A stretch of 43,658 nt of DNA from Bryobacter sp. CoA8 C33. GTDB taxonomy: Bacteria > Acidobacteriota > Terriglobia > Bryobacterales > Bryobacteraceae. The translations under genes were made by a program, and so were the position numbers. The notes under the pieces were generated by a model. The model was given only the letters and a program-made list of their open reading frames with translations. It was not told the DNA's origin and did not search any database. Below are positions 26,423 through 34,403 of this stretch, one piece after another; within the stretch, counting starts at the first letter, position 1; each line of letters starts with the position of its first letter. Location of the stretch: assembly GCA_019931185.1 (NCBI GenBank), contig JAINDK010000042.1, positions 1 through 43,658 on the forward strand, read 5' to 3'.

Positions 26423-27846
26423 ATTGGAAACAAAGTATCACCCGATCCTCCCTGGCCGCACTGGTCGGTGTAGCAGTGCATTTTGCCGCTGGTTATTACG
26501 CTGGATACCCCTTTCTCACCGACGTCATCGCTGAATGGATTATGGCCCGTACCCCTTCGGCTTGGGCTGTTCCGCTGCTGGAGACCATGGGCGCCTGGGC
26601 CAAGCCTTTCGCTGCCACGGGAGGCTTGGCCACTCTGGGATTATTCCTTTGGCTGGCTCAATTCGCGCCACGCCGATGGCAGCAGGCCGCCGCGGCAGTC
26701 TTGTTATTCGGCACCCTCAGTGCTGCTCTGCCTTATGAAAGTCTCCCTGGCATGGCGACATTTCTCGGCCCGGCTCTGCTGACCCTTCTCTTGCCCCAAA
26801 CCCGTAAGGTCGCAACCGATGCGCGAAGGCGGGAATTTCTCACCTCGGCCGCCATGTCATCCGGCACGATCCTCATCGCCGGTGAGGCGTGGTGGCGCAA
26901 CGAGCGCTTGGCAGCCCAAGCCGTCGAGCCCGTAGCCCTATTCCGCTATCAGGTGGATCCGGCCCGGCTCGAATGGGGTAAAGGACTCGTCCGCAAGCCA
27001 GTCACCACCGTCAAGGAGTTCTATGTGATGAGCAAGAACACCGTCGATCCCGTGGTGGATCCCAAAACCTGGCGCCTCAAGATCAAAATGGACGATCGCC
27101 TGCTTCGCGAATACAGCCTGGCCGAATTGCTTAGTCTGCCGCGTGAAGAACGCTTCGTTACGCTGCGCTGCGTGAGCAACACACTCAAGAGCGATCTCAT
27201 GGGCACTGCCGCCTGGTCGGGCCTGCGGCTCGATCAACTCGTGCGCCGCTCCGAAATCGCTCCTTCGGTGATCGAGATGGCAGTACTCGGCCTGGACGGC
27301 CACGGAGACAGCCTCAAGCTCGACTATGCTTTCAGCGGCGAACCGCTCTTCGCTCTGGGCATGAACGGCTATACGCTCAACCGCAACCACGGTTATCCAA
27401 TCCGCATGCTCACTCCCCGCTATTACGGTTTCAAAAGCATCAAATGGATCGACGAAATCCGCTTCACCTCCACTCCCTACTTCGGCACTTGGCCCAAAAT
27501 GGGCTTCACTAAGGAACCGCTGATTCACACTGCCAGCTTTGTCGATCGGATCGTCCGCAATGGCGGCCGCGCTCAGGTTGGTGGTGTCAGCTTTGCCGGT
27601 GTGCGAGGAATTGCACGAGTCGAGCTTCGCGCCGACCAAGGCCCTTGGGTTCCCGTGGAAATCGAAAAACCCTTGTCCCCCTTCACGCTTAGCCGCTGGC
27701 AGGGGGTGATGGCTCTGCCCGCCAGGGCGGAACTGCTCGAGGCCCGCGCCCTCGATGGCTCCGGCAAGTGGCAGGCCACCATCGAGAAGCCCCTCTTCCC
27801 CGATGGAGTCTCCGGGCCAACAACGAAACGGATTCCCCGCACATGA
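26419..27846 (+). CDS. membrane-anchored sulfite-oxidase-like molybdopterin oxidoreductase
   Basis: The ATG at 26419 overlaps the crtB stop (ATGA), giving 475 residues; an upstream ATG at 26377 is less likely. Residues 1-127 contain about four hydrophobic segments. A twin-arginine-like motif follows (ARRREFLTSAAMSSG, about 135-149). The SUOX/YedY-type Mo-binding domain runs from about 195 to 370, with the likely Mo-ligand Cys251 in VTLRCVSN and the conserved NHGYPIRMLTPRYYGFKSIK. A C-terminal Mo-co-dimer-like beta domain runs from about 385. The domain would face the periplasm. The substrate is unknown. Placement inside a carotenoid operon, translationally coupled on both sides, suggests a pigment- or membrane-related redox role. 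Confidence 0.9.
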   Translation: MNWKQSITRSSLAALVGVAVHFAAGYYAGYPFLTDVIAEWIMARTPSAWAVPLLETMGAWAKPFAATGGLATLGLFLWLAQFAPRRWQQAAAAVLLFGTLSAALPYESLPGMATFLGPALLTLLLPQTRKVATDARRREFLTSAAMSSGTILIAGEAWWRNERLAAQAVEPVALFRYQVDPARLEWGKGLVRKPVTTVKEFYVMSKNTVDPVVDPKTWRLKIKMDDRLLREYSLAELLSLPREERFVTLRCVSNTLKSDLMGTAAWSGLRLDQLVRRSEIAPSVIEMAVLGLDGHGDSLKLDYAFSGEPLFALGMNGYTLNRNHGYPIRMLTPRYYGFKSIKWIDEIRFTSTPYFGTWPKMGFTKEPLIHTASFVDRIVRNGGRAQVGGVSFAGVRGIARVELRADQGPWVPVEIEKPLSPFTLSRWQGVMALPARAELLEARALDGSGKWQATIEKPLFPDGVSGPTTKRIPRT

Positions 27847-28562
27847 GCAAGCCAATCGAGTACCCGATTCCGTGGGATCAGGTGATGAGCTTGTTCCCAC
27901 ACCTAAAGAACGGCACGCGGCGCAACGTGGATGATTTCTCGGCGAAAATCGTGGCTAAAATGCAACCCGGTCCGCACCTGCAAGGCCTGGAAAACCTGCC
28001 CGGAGACCCGCGCTTTATTCTCGTTGCGAATCACTATCAGCGCAAAGGCCTGTGGATTATTCACGTCGCCAGTGCCCTCACCCAGGCTGTCGCCGAGCGC
28101 TATGGGCGTCGGCAAGACCCACCGGTTCACTGGATGGTCACGGCAAATTGGCCGCCTCTCCGCTTCGGCCCTTGGTCCATGCCGTCCCCGGGAGATTGGC
28201 TCTTGCCGAAGGTTGCCCATGCCCTCAGTTGCTTTCCCGTCAGCTTTGCCGGCAATAATCCTGCCTACACTGCCTCCACGCTAAAGCGCATCCTGAAATC
28301 TAGTGAATACCTGCAAAGGCCGATTGGCTTGTTTCCCGAAGGCGTCGCCGGCACGGCCGGAAATCTGACCGATCCCCTCCCAGGGCTCGAACGGTTTCTT
28401 CCCCTGCTTGCGAAACGAGGTTGGCCAGCCGTGCCGGCAGGCATCAGCGAAAACGGCCGCTTTGTGATTCGCTTTGGCTCTTTGGTTACAGCAGAGGAAT
28501 TGTTGGCTTCCCCGAATTCAGCGCGTCTCCTCATGAGCCGCATTGCCGAAATGATTCAGTAA
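27843..28562 (+). CDS. PlsC-like acyltransferase with altered HX4D motif
   Basis: The ATG at 27843 overlaps the stop of the molybdenum enzyme (ATGA), giving 239 residues; an in-frame ATG at 27768 lies inside that gene and is rejected. The fold is that of 1-acylglycerol-3-phosphate acyltransferases: FILVANHYQRKGLW corresponds to the catalytic block and PIGLFPEGVAG to the second motif. His64 is present, but the Asp expected at +5 is Gly69 (H-x4-G). The enzyme may use an atypical mechanism or acceptor. In staphyloxanthin-like pathways an acyltransferase acylates a glycosyl-carotenoid, so a role on the pigment is possible; no glycosyltransferase is encoded here. Confidence 0.85.
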   Translation: MSKPIEYPIPWDQVMSLFPHLKNGTRRNVDDFSAKIVAKMQPGPHLQGLENLPGDPRFILVANHYQRKGLWIIHVASALTQAVAERYGRRQDPPVHWMVTANWPPLRFGPWSMPSPGDWLLPKVAHALSCFPVSFAGNNPAYTASTLKRILKSSEYLQRPIGLFPEGVAGTAGNLTDPLPGLERFLPLLAKRGWPAVPAGISENGRFVIRFGSLVTAEELLASPNSARLLMSRIAEMIQ

Positions 28563-28566
28563 GGAG
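28561..28566 (+). promoter_or_regulatory. ribosome-binding site AAGGAG
   Basis: A near-perfect Shine-Dalgarno overlaps the stop codon of the acyltransferase and lies 5 nt before the GTG at 28572. It makes that GTG the start of the next gene; the GTG at 28566 would overlap the site. Confidence 0.75.
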
Positions 28567-28571
28567 TGTTC

Positions 28572-29870
28572 GTGTTAAACAGTGCAACTTTTGGATTCAT
28601 CCTCACCGCGGCTTCCCTCTGTGCGGCATCACTACCGAAACCCACTTTCTACGGAGGCGTAGAGAAAATCCTGCAGAATCGCTGCCAGAGCTGCCACAGA
28701 CCCGGTGAAATCGGGCCCATGCCCTTGCTCACCTACGAACAGGCACGCCCATGGGCGAAAGCGATCAAATCGAGCATCCTGTCCAAGCGCATGCCTCCCT
28801 GGTTTGCCGAGCCCGGCATCGGCCACTTCGCCAATGACCGTACCTTGTCGCCACAAGAGATAGAAACCTTGTCTGCTTGGGCCGATACTGGCGCCGCAAA
28901 GGGTGATTTGAAGAAACGCCTACCGCCCATCAATTGGACTGAGGGCTGGAATATCCCAAAACCGGACGTTGTATTGGGGATGCAGAAGCCGTTTTCGATC
29001 CCCGCCAATTCCAAAATCGACTACCAGTACATCGTAATCCCCACGGGCTTTACCGAGGATAAATGGGTCAACATGGTCGAAGCACGCCCTTCAGACCGCA
29101 GTGTCGTACACCATGCTGTCGTCTTCATTCGCGCCCCTCGCTCCCGATGGCTGCGAGAGGCTCAACCCTACGTGCCCTTTCTGCCCGACCGGACAGGCGC
29201 CGAGCGCCGGCTCGACGTCGGAGGCGGGGGCAATGAGATTCTGCATACTTACACTCCCGGCAACCTTCCCGACGTCTGGAAGCCCAACCAGGCCAAGCTC
29301 ATTCCCGCCGGCGCCGACCTCGTCTTCCAGATGCACTATACCTCCAACAACAAAGACCACGAGGACATGACGAAAATTGGCTTGGTCTTATCCAAACAGC
29401 CGCCCGATCAGCGCATTATGACCGTTTCAGCCGGTGACGAAGGCTTCGCGATTCCTCCGGGTGATCCCAACTTCCGAGTAACCAAGTCGTTGACTATGCC
29501 AAATGAGGCAACCCTGCTGAGCTTTTTTCCCCATATGCACCTGCGTGGCAAGGGCTTTGAATATTACCTGATCGACGGAGATCGGCGTGTGCCCCTTTTG
29601 AAGCTGCCCCGCTACGATTTCAACTGGCAGCTGACCTACCGCCTCGCCGATCCGATTGAACTGAAGCGAGGCAACAAGATTCAGGTCGTAGGAGTTTTTG
29701 ATAACTCCCCGAACAACCCCAACAATCCCGATCCCGCGGCAACGGTCCGCTGGGGCGAGCAGAGTTGGGAAGAGATGCTTTACGGCTTCTTCGATATCGC
29801 CATCGACGCCCGACACGACCGCCGCACCTGGATCATGCGGAAACAACTTCCGTCCAAAAGCGACGACTAA
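28572..29870 (+). CDS. cytochrome c / copper type II monooxygenase-like exported protein
   Basis: The product is 432 residues from GTG 28572. The N-terminus is hydrophobic (FGFILTAASLCAAS), a likely signal peptide. A single haem c site, CQSCH (38-42), opens a cytochrome c domain of about 90 residues with GEIGPMPLLTYEQARPWAKA and a MPPWFAEPG segment. The C-terminal two thirds resemble the copper-binding fold of ascorbate-dependent monooxygenases: RSVVHHAVVFIRAP, LVFQMHYTSNNKDHE and SFFPHMHLRGKGFEY supply the His-rich motifs. Such fusions are frequent in Acidobacteriota and of unknown substrate. As last gene of the carotenoid operon it might act as redox partner of the molybdenum enzyme or in oxidative tailoring. 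Confidence 0.85.
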   Translation: MLNSATFGFILTAASLCAASLPKPTFYGGVEKILQNRCQSCHRPGEIGPMPLLTYEQARPWAKAIKSSILSKRMPPWFAEPGIGHFANDRTLSPQEIETLSAWADTGAAKGDLKKRLPPINWTEGWNIPKPDVVLGMQKPFSIPANSKIDYQYIVIPTGFTEDKWVNMVEARPSDRSVVHHAVVFIRAPRSRWLREAQPYVPFLPDRTGAERRLDVGGGGNEILHTYTPGNLPDVWKPNQAKLIPAGADLVFQMHYTSNNKDHEDMTKIGLVLSKQPPDQRIMTVSAGDEGFAIPPGDPNFRVTKSLTMPNEATLLSFFPHMHLRGKGFEYYLIDGDRRVPLLKLPRYDFNWQLTYRLADPIELKRGNKIQVVGVFDNSPNNPNNPDPAATVRWGEQSWEEMLYGFFDIAIDARHDRRTWIMRKQLPSKSDD

Positions 29871-29898
29871 AAGTTTCTGCCCAAGTCCGCGGAGTTGG

Positions 29899-29904
29899 TA
29901 TACT
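29899..29904 (+). promoter_or_regulatory. candidate -10 box of the tRNA-Val gene
   Basis: TATACT ends 25 bp before the tRNA. The -35 region (near 29874-29881) is a weak match, so only the -10 is offered. Confidence 0.4.
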
Positions 29905-29929
29905 CATAGAGGGTGCGTCCTAGTCCCAG

Positions 29930-30006
29930 GGGCGCGTAGCTCAGCTGGTTAGAGCGCCTGCTTCACACGCAGGAGGTCCGGGGTTCGAGTCCCTGCGCGC
30001 CCACCA
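29930..30006 (+). tRNA. tRNA-Val (anticodon CAC)
   Basis: This 77-nt cloverleaf includes an encoded CCA. The acceptor stem pairs GGGCGCG (29930-29936) with CGCGCCC (29996-30002), and ACCA ends it. The anticodon stem CCTGC/GCAGG encloses loop TTCACAC with anticodon CAC at 29964-29966. The T loop is TTCGAGT. It is the attachment target of an integrated element: its 3' part is repeated at 34911. Confidence 0.97.
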
Positions 30007-30019
30007 TTAGAATCAATAG
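29961..30019 (+). repeat. attachment-site-like direct repeat, copy 1 (tRNA 3' half)
   Basis: These 59 bp are identical to 34911-34969. They run from the anticodon stem through the CCA and 13 bp beyond. This is the usual crossover site of tyrosine-recombinase islands at tRNA genes. In this copy the repeat is part of the intact tRNA. Confidence 0.93.
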
Positions 30020-30506
30020 CTTGCGGAGCTCGAAAGAAGGTATTTTTAGAGCATCTGCTTTTGCAGCAGGAAATCAATGGTCGTCGACATTGGGCTCGTT
30101 TCGAAAACTCCTGAATCTTCTTGCACTTCGCTAGACTCCATACCTGAAGTTCACAACGGCAATTCTCAGAACGTATCAAAACCGTATCAGCACGAAACTT
30201 TTTAGCTTAGGGTACAGTGCCCTAGGCGAAATCTACACAGTAGAGATCTAAACAGGTCCCTCATCGCCAATTGGGTAATAGCGAGATGCCCCACCCCTGT
30301 TCGAAGTTATGATCGTTGTCGCCCAGAGCTTCTACAGAGTGCATCGTAGTATTTCGAGGGAAGCGCCGAGGCAAAAACATTCATGCTGACAATTGTTGTT
30401 TCTGCCCTCAAGGGTCACTGCCAATCTCGCCAGTCGCGGTCACCAAGATGCGGACAGTCAAAAGGGAACTGACGCCGGAACCGATCAAGGAGTTCCTTCG
30501 GCGTAA
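30020..30506. other. island left end, no supported gene
   Basis: The first 175 bp are a diverged copy of the DNA after repeat copy 2 (34970-35143), including the CGTATCA block at 30156-30193. From 30200 to 30506 I find only short frames; a fragment near 30448-30530 (KRELTPEPIKEFLRRKL) may be coding and joined by a frameshift to the HTH protein that follows. Confidence 0.5.
30156..30193 (+). repeat. CGTATCA block, copy a
   Basis: A 38-bp stretch containing two direct CGTATCA heptamers. It differs from 35106-35143 at only 3 positions. Direct heptamer pairs beside an attachment site could be recombinase or excisionase arm sites. Confidence 0.7.
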
Positions 30507-30653
30507 GCTCCGCGTGACCAGTGGCCCAGGCAAAGAAAGCCACGCTGGGACCGGCAGGAGCGCGATGCGATTGAGCGTGGGCAGAACCCCAACGGGCGTA
30601 GCAGTGCGGCCCTTCGAAAACACAAGCAACGTGTCGAGAAGCGCACTGAAGAA

Positions 30654-30929
30654 TTGGAGGATCAGCCGCTTACCGTGAGCCAAGTGGCGCACTATATCGG
30701 CCGCTCCCGCACGACAGTGCAGCGACTGCTGAAGAGCGGCTACATGCGTCGGTTCAAGGGACGAATCGCCGAGTCCTCGTTTGAGGCCTTTCTACGGGAG
30801 CATCTTGAGCCCGTACCCAATACAAAGTTGTCCCCCGCCCAGAGGGAGAAGGAATGGTTGGTTCTGAATGGGTTCCCAGACCCAGCGGTTTCGTTGAAGG
30901 TGCCCAATCTGCGGGGATTGTTGGAGTGA
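30654..30929 (+). CDS. small helix-turn-helix (excisionase-like) DNA-binding protein
   Basis: The product is about 91 residues from a TTG at 30654; the frame is open back to 30507, and the upstream codons (RKHKQRVEKRTEEL) look coding, so the true N-terminus may be longer. TVSQVAHYIGRSRTTVQRLL is a clear winged-helix/MerR-like helix-turn-helix of the excisionase type, followed by RRFKGRIAESSFEAFLREH. It lies 0.65 kb inside an island flanked by tRNA repeats, which fits a recombination-directionality or regulatory protein. No integrase gene accompanies it. The start is weakly supported and the gene may be partial. Confidence 0.6.
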   Translation: MEDQPLTVSQVAHYIGRSRTTVQRLLKSGYMRRFKGRIAESSFEAFLREHLEPVPNTKLSPAQREKEWLVLNGFPDPAVSLKVPNLRGLLE

Positions 30930-31069
30930 CATTCGAGAATCCGTCATTCGCAAGCCACAGAAACGAATGACACTTCGGCGTCCAGAGTGGAACAATAGAC
31001 TCTACGCTCAGATAAGCCAACATGACGCTGCTCGAACAGCTCTTTGCTGGGATGGCATAAGCAGCCGAC
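30930..31069. other. convergent intergenic region with 8-bp inverted repeat
   Basis: A perfect 8-bp inverted repeat (30943-30950 and 30964-30971, 13-nt loop) lies between the HTH gene and the stop of the GH5 gene. No U tract follows on either strand, so terminator function is doubtful. Confidence 0.35.
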
Positions 31070-32845
31070 TCACTGAATGGCCACTGTTGTTACAGGCGGG
31101 GAGCTAACTCCATTGACTTCGACTACAACCTGGATATTGTTCCCCGTACGGATCTCCATCGGAACGCGGACGTTTAATTGCCCCACGCCGGTAACCAAGC
31201 TAGGGGCGGCACCCGAATACAACACTTCTGAGGCGACGCCGTCTATCCGGACCCGCACGGGAAGCCTGGTGGGTAGAGTGGCAGTTGCGAGCGCACCATC
31301 CGGCAGACTCTCTCGCAGGAGACCACCGCCGGTCATGAATACCGAAACCACCGATCCGCGCGCCGCCGGGCTCGCGGACCCATTGATCGAGCCGTCCTGG
31401 TTCAGTGCCGCCACTTGGCCCTGACCACTTGCATTGGTCGTGAACAAGCCGGGTGAAGCAGCGTCCGTCCTAACGCGAAAAATATCGGAAAACCTCTGCG
31501 CCTGCAGCGTCACATCCACCTCACTCGATCCAGCGATCGACTGAGGGACAACACCCACAATTTGCCCTGGGCCGGCATAAAGCAACGGCGCCGCCACACC
31601 ATTGAACAAAACTGCGACTCCGCCCAGTGAGGCCGAAACCCGTCCCCTGCCATCCAGCCTTGCGCCAAGCGGCTCCGGCACACCATAGCCATCTCCAAAC
31701 AGAGCAAAGATCTGCAAGGGCGATACAACGCCGCCAGCGAAAGATGCACCATTGACGAGGCCGGTGATGCGCGGCGCGGCAAGGCGATTGGCCGCAAAGT
31801 AGGAGCGCAGCAACTCAATGCGCGGCGTGGTCTCAAATCGAGTCTCATCCTGTTGGTCTGTGTTGCTCTTCTCCGCATCCCACACCGATGCAATGCGGAA
31901 GGAATGATACGTCCAACTCCACCCATAGCGTTCGGCAATGTCGGCAATATCACGCATCCAGCGGTTTCCATCCTCACCGGCCCAGCGTGCTGCAGCAAAC
32001 TCACCCAAATAGATCGGTACGTTGTATCGATGCTGGAACTCAGCCACGGGCTCCAGTAGCCGCCGGTGCAGCTCCGCGTTCCAGGTCGTATTGCGATAAA
32101 AACCCGGGTAGCGCAAATTCACCGGCCTCCCGTCAACGCCCTGATGGGTGAACTCGCCAGGCCCATACCAGTGCACGCTGTAAACGGTATTGGCATCGTC
32201 AATCGGCTTGAGATAACCCACCATTTCTGCCACCGGAGGCAATCCGCCTGGCGCATTGGCAAAGATCGGAAACTCTACAACCAGCGTGTGCTTGGTATCA
32301 ATAGCGCGAATCGCGGCTGCCAGCTTGCGTACAAGCAGGTTCCAGTTCGCTGGTGTACCTTCGGCGGCTGCTCCCCGCGGCGGAGAAGGTTCGTTCAGCA
32401 AATCATAGCCGGCGATCACCGGACCACGGTCCCTGTAGCGTTCGGCGAGAAATTTCCACAGCCGGATCAGATGGTCGTGAAATGCGAAATCGTGCCAGAT
32501 CGGATCGGTCGGGACAGTTGAAGTCGACGACTGCGTGCCGGGTGTTGTGTGCGGATCGAGAATCGCCTTCAGTCCATTCTGCTCGCACACATCCAGGATG
32601 CGATCCAGTGCCTCGACAGCATTCATCTGGATCTCAAATGGCGCCTGCTTCTGCATCAGATTCAACTGGTGAAAATTGATGCGCACCACGTTCGCCCCCC
32701 AGCCGGCAAGGACTTTGGCATCGGCATCGGTGAACTGATGATTGATGTTCGCACCCCGGTAGCGGCCCCAGTCGAGAAGGTTCGCCTGCGGCAATTGCGC
32801 GCTCAAAATTGCCGCACAGGCCATTAGCTTCAAACAGAACTTCAT
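31070..32845 (-). CDS. GH5-family glycoside hydrolase (cellulase-like) with TIGR03437-type C-terminal domain
   Basis: This 591-residue exported enzyme begins with a signal peptide (MKFCLKLMACAAILSA). The GH5 barrel spans about 20-350; the acid/base Glu152 is in AGYDLLNEPSP and the nucleophile Glu282 in VPIYLGEFAAA, with VHWYGPGEF between. It should cut beta-1,4-glucan, mannan or similar chains. From about 358 the protein carries a second beta-rich region (PRITGLVNGASFAGGVVSP, APGLFTTNASGQGQVAALNQ-like segments, ending VNGVSSPPVTTVAIQ). This matches the C-terminal extension TIGR03437 found mostly in Solibacter-type acidobacteria, perhaps for cell-surface display. The ATG overlaps the stop of the upstream esterase gene. 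Confidence 0.93.
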   Translation of the reverse strand: MKFCLKLMACAAILSAQLPQANLLDWGRYRGANINHQFTDADAKVLAGWGANVVRINFHQLNLMQKQAPFEIQMNAVEALDRILDVCEQNGLKAILDPHTTPGTQSSTSTVPTDPIWHDFAFHDHLIRLWKFLAERYRDRGPVIAGYDLLNEPSPPRGAAAEGTPANWNLLVRKLAAAIRAIDTKHTLVVEFPIFANAPGGLPPVAEMVGYLKPIDDANTVYSVHWYGPGEFTHQGVDGRPVNLRYPGFYRNTTWNAELHRRLLEPVAEFQHRYNVPIYLGEFAAARWAGEDGNRWMRDIADIAERYGWSWTYHSFRIASVWDAEKSNTDQQDETRFETTPRIELLRSYFAANRLAAPRITGLVNGASFAGGVVSPLQIFALFGDGYGVPEPLGARLDGRGRVSASLGGVAVLFNGVAAPLLYAGPGQIVGVVPQSIAGSSEVDVTLQAQRFSDIFRVRTDAASPGLFTTNASGQGQVAALNQDGSINGSASPAARGSVVSVFMTGGGLLRESLPDGALATATLPTRLPVRVRIDGVASEVLYSGAAPSLVTGVGQLNVRVPMEIRTGNNIQVVVEVNGVSSPPVTTVAIQ

Positions 32846-33894
32846 TGCGAAATACTCCGTGCCGAAACCGGCAATGCCTTACCCAAGAACGCGGTTACAT
32901 CCTGCAGCACCTTCACCACAGTCTCAACCGGAGTGGCGCTGCCGAAATAGAATCCATGCCCCTCGCCCTTGTACCATCGCCACTCCACCTTCACTCCCGC
33001 CTCGATCGCGGCCGGTAGCAGGATCTCGTGATTCATCACCTTCAACGGGTGAATGTCTCCTGACAACAGCAACAGCGGACACTGTATCCTCCTCAATTTC
33101 GATTCCATGATTTGCCGCTGCTCTTCTTTGTAGTAAGCCTCGGGATCACCCATCATGCGCAAACGAGGCTCGTAATCGCCAGTCTTCAACATGCCCGCGA
33201 ACAGGATCGTAGCCGGTTCTCCGGCAATCACGGCCGCCGGCCTGTGCCGCGATGCGATCTCCAGCGCAAGACTGCCGCCCCCGCTTCCCCCGAATAACAC
33301 CACACTGCCCGGATCCACTCCTGGCAACGACTTCAACTTCATATAGAGCGCCTCCACGTCCAGGTCAGGCCCCGGCGCCAAAAGATTCTGCCGGTCATAA
33401 GATCGAAACGTTGCCTGCGCCACAATAAAACCCGCCGCCAGCAACCGCGTATGCACCGGGCACTCCGTGAGGAACCACGACTGCTTCTCGGGCCGTTGCG
33501 GGTCCAGTCCGCCATGAATCATCAGTACCGCCGGGAAAGGCCCCTTGCCGGGAGGCCTGCGGTAAGACCCTTGAATCACTCTGCCATCGGTGGCCGTTGC
33601 CGCGAGAATCTCAACCGGCGCGCGATCCAGCCCAATCCGCACTGGCTGCGCCTGAAATACCTCGCCAGTACCATCGCCCGTCAACCCGGCCAGCGCCAGT
33701 CGTGTAGCCATCGGCGAGTTCTGTCGCGAGTCGAGGGAGGCAAGTGCCTTGGCCAGATACTCCTGATCCTGGGTAGAAAGCACGGTGCCACGTACTTGCT
33801 TCTCGCGCAAATCCACCACGCGCTTCCAGTCGATTCCCTGCTGCGCGGCGGTAACCTGCACAGCGAGACAAACCAGTATGAAATATCGTTTCAT
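32842..33894 (-). CDS. exported alpha/beta hydrolase (esterase/peptidase S9-like)
   Basis: This 350-residue protein has a signal peptide (MKRYFILVCLAVQVTAAQ). The nucleophile is probably Ser204 in LFGGSGGGSLALE, the oxyanion region is VLMIHGGLDPQRP, the acid Asp lies near 286 (LLLSGDIHPLK) and the His near 323 (GEGHGFYFG). It probably removes acyl groups or cuts esters from polysaccharides before or with the GH5 enzyme. It is coupled on both sides by ATGA overlaps (MarR stop at 33891-33894, GH5 start at 32842-32845), so the three form one operon. Confidence 0.88.
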   Translation of the reverse strand: MKRYFILVCLAVQVTAAQQGIDWKRVVDLREKQVRGTVLSTQDQEYLAKALASLDSRQNSPMATRLALAGLTGDGTGEVFQAQPVRIGLDRAPVEILAATATDGRVIQGSYRRPPGKGPFPAVLMIHGGLDPQRPEKQSWFLTECPVHTRLLAAGFIVAQATFRSYDRQNLLAPGPDLDVEALYMKLKSLPGVDPGSVVLFGGSGGGSLALEIASRHRPAAVIAGEPATILFAGMLKTGDYEPRLRMMGDPEAYYKEEQRQIMESKLRRIQCPLLLLSGDIHPLKVMNHEILLPAAIEAGVKVEWRWYKGEGHGFYFGSATPVETVVKVLQDVTAFLGKALPVSARSISQ

Positions 33895-34376
33895 ACGGCC
33901 TCCTTCTCCCTTGACTTCATGGCCCGCAACCGCGTCTGGATGTTGCCTGAAACCTGTGTCATCAAACGGCGCAGCAACTGCTGCTGGCCCGCGGGAATTC
34001 CCGCGTTCAACTCCGCCTCCAGCGCTTTACTAACCGCATAACACCGCGTACGCAAGTCCTCAGCCCGCCGCGTCAGACGCAAGCGAAAACTTCGTCGGTC
34101 CTCCTCGTCGGCTTCCCGCTCCAGCAGGCCAGCCTGCTCCATCCGCCGAACCATCCCCGTCAGGGTGGAGGCCGCAATCCCGGCCCGGCGAGTCACCTCC
34201 TTGAAGCTCAAATTGTCTTCCTCAAACAGCACAAACAACACTCCGCCCATCCCGGGAATCAGATGCTCGTCCAATCCCGTTTCTCTCAGATGCTGGGTGA
34301 GCAGCGCGACGTAGTTGTAATAAACTCGCCCCACGAGAAAGCTTAGGGGCTGAAGGATCGGCTTCGCGCACTTCAT
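33891..34376 (-). CDS. MarR family transcriptional regulator
   Basis: The product is 161 residues from the ATG at 34376; a further ATG at 34403 would add nine residues. The MarR winged helix is clear: LSFKEVTRRAGIAASTLTGM for the helix-turn-helix, then RRMEQAGLLEREADEEDRRS for the wing, which has the D-x-R pattern. It is the first gene of the esterase-GH5 operon and probably controls it and itself; a perfect palindrome abuts its start. Confidence 0.92.
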   Translation of the reverse strand: MKCAKPILQPLSFLVGRVYYNYVALLTQHLRETGLDEHLIPGMGGVLFVLFEEDNLSFKEVTRRAGIAASTLTGMVRRMEQAGLLEREADEEDRRSFRLRLTRRAEDLRTRCYAVSKALEAELNAGIPAGQQQLLRRLMTQVSGNIQTRLRAMKSREKEAV

Positions 34377-34387
34377 TCGGTACCGAA
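34376..34387. promoter_or_regulatory. 12-bp palindrome, candidate MarR operator
   Basis: TTCGGTACCGAA is a perfect palindrome directly upstream of and touching the ATG at 34376. MarR proteins bind palindromes near their own start sites, so autoregulation is plausible. No second copy was noticed in the window. Confidence 0.35.
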
Positions 34388-34403
34388 CAAAATAATGACT
34401 CAT

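Noticed and set aside
26938-27900. 320-codon minus-strand frame
   Set aside because: It is antisense to the molybdenum enzyme, which has clear motifs and coupled neighbours.
30943-30971. Terminator of the GH5 operon
   Set aside because: The stem is only 8 bp with a 13-nt loop and there is no U tract.
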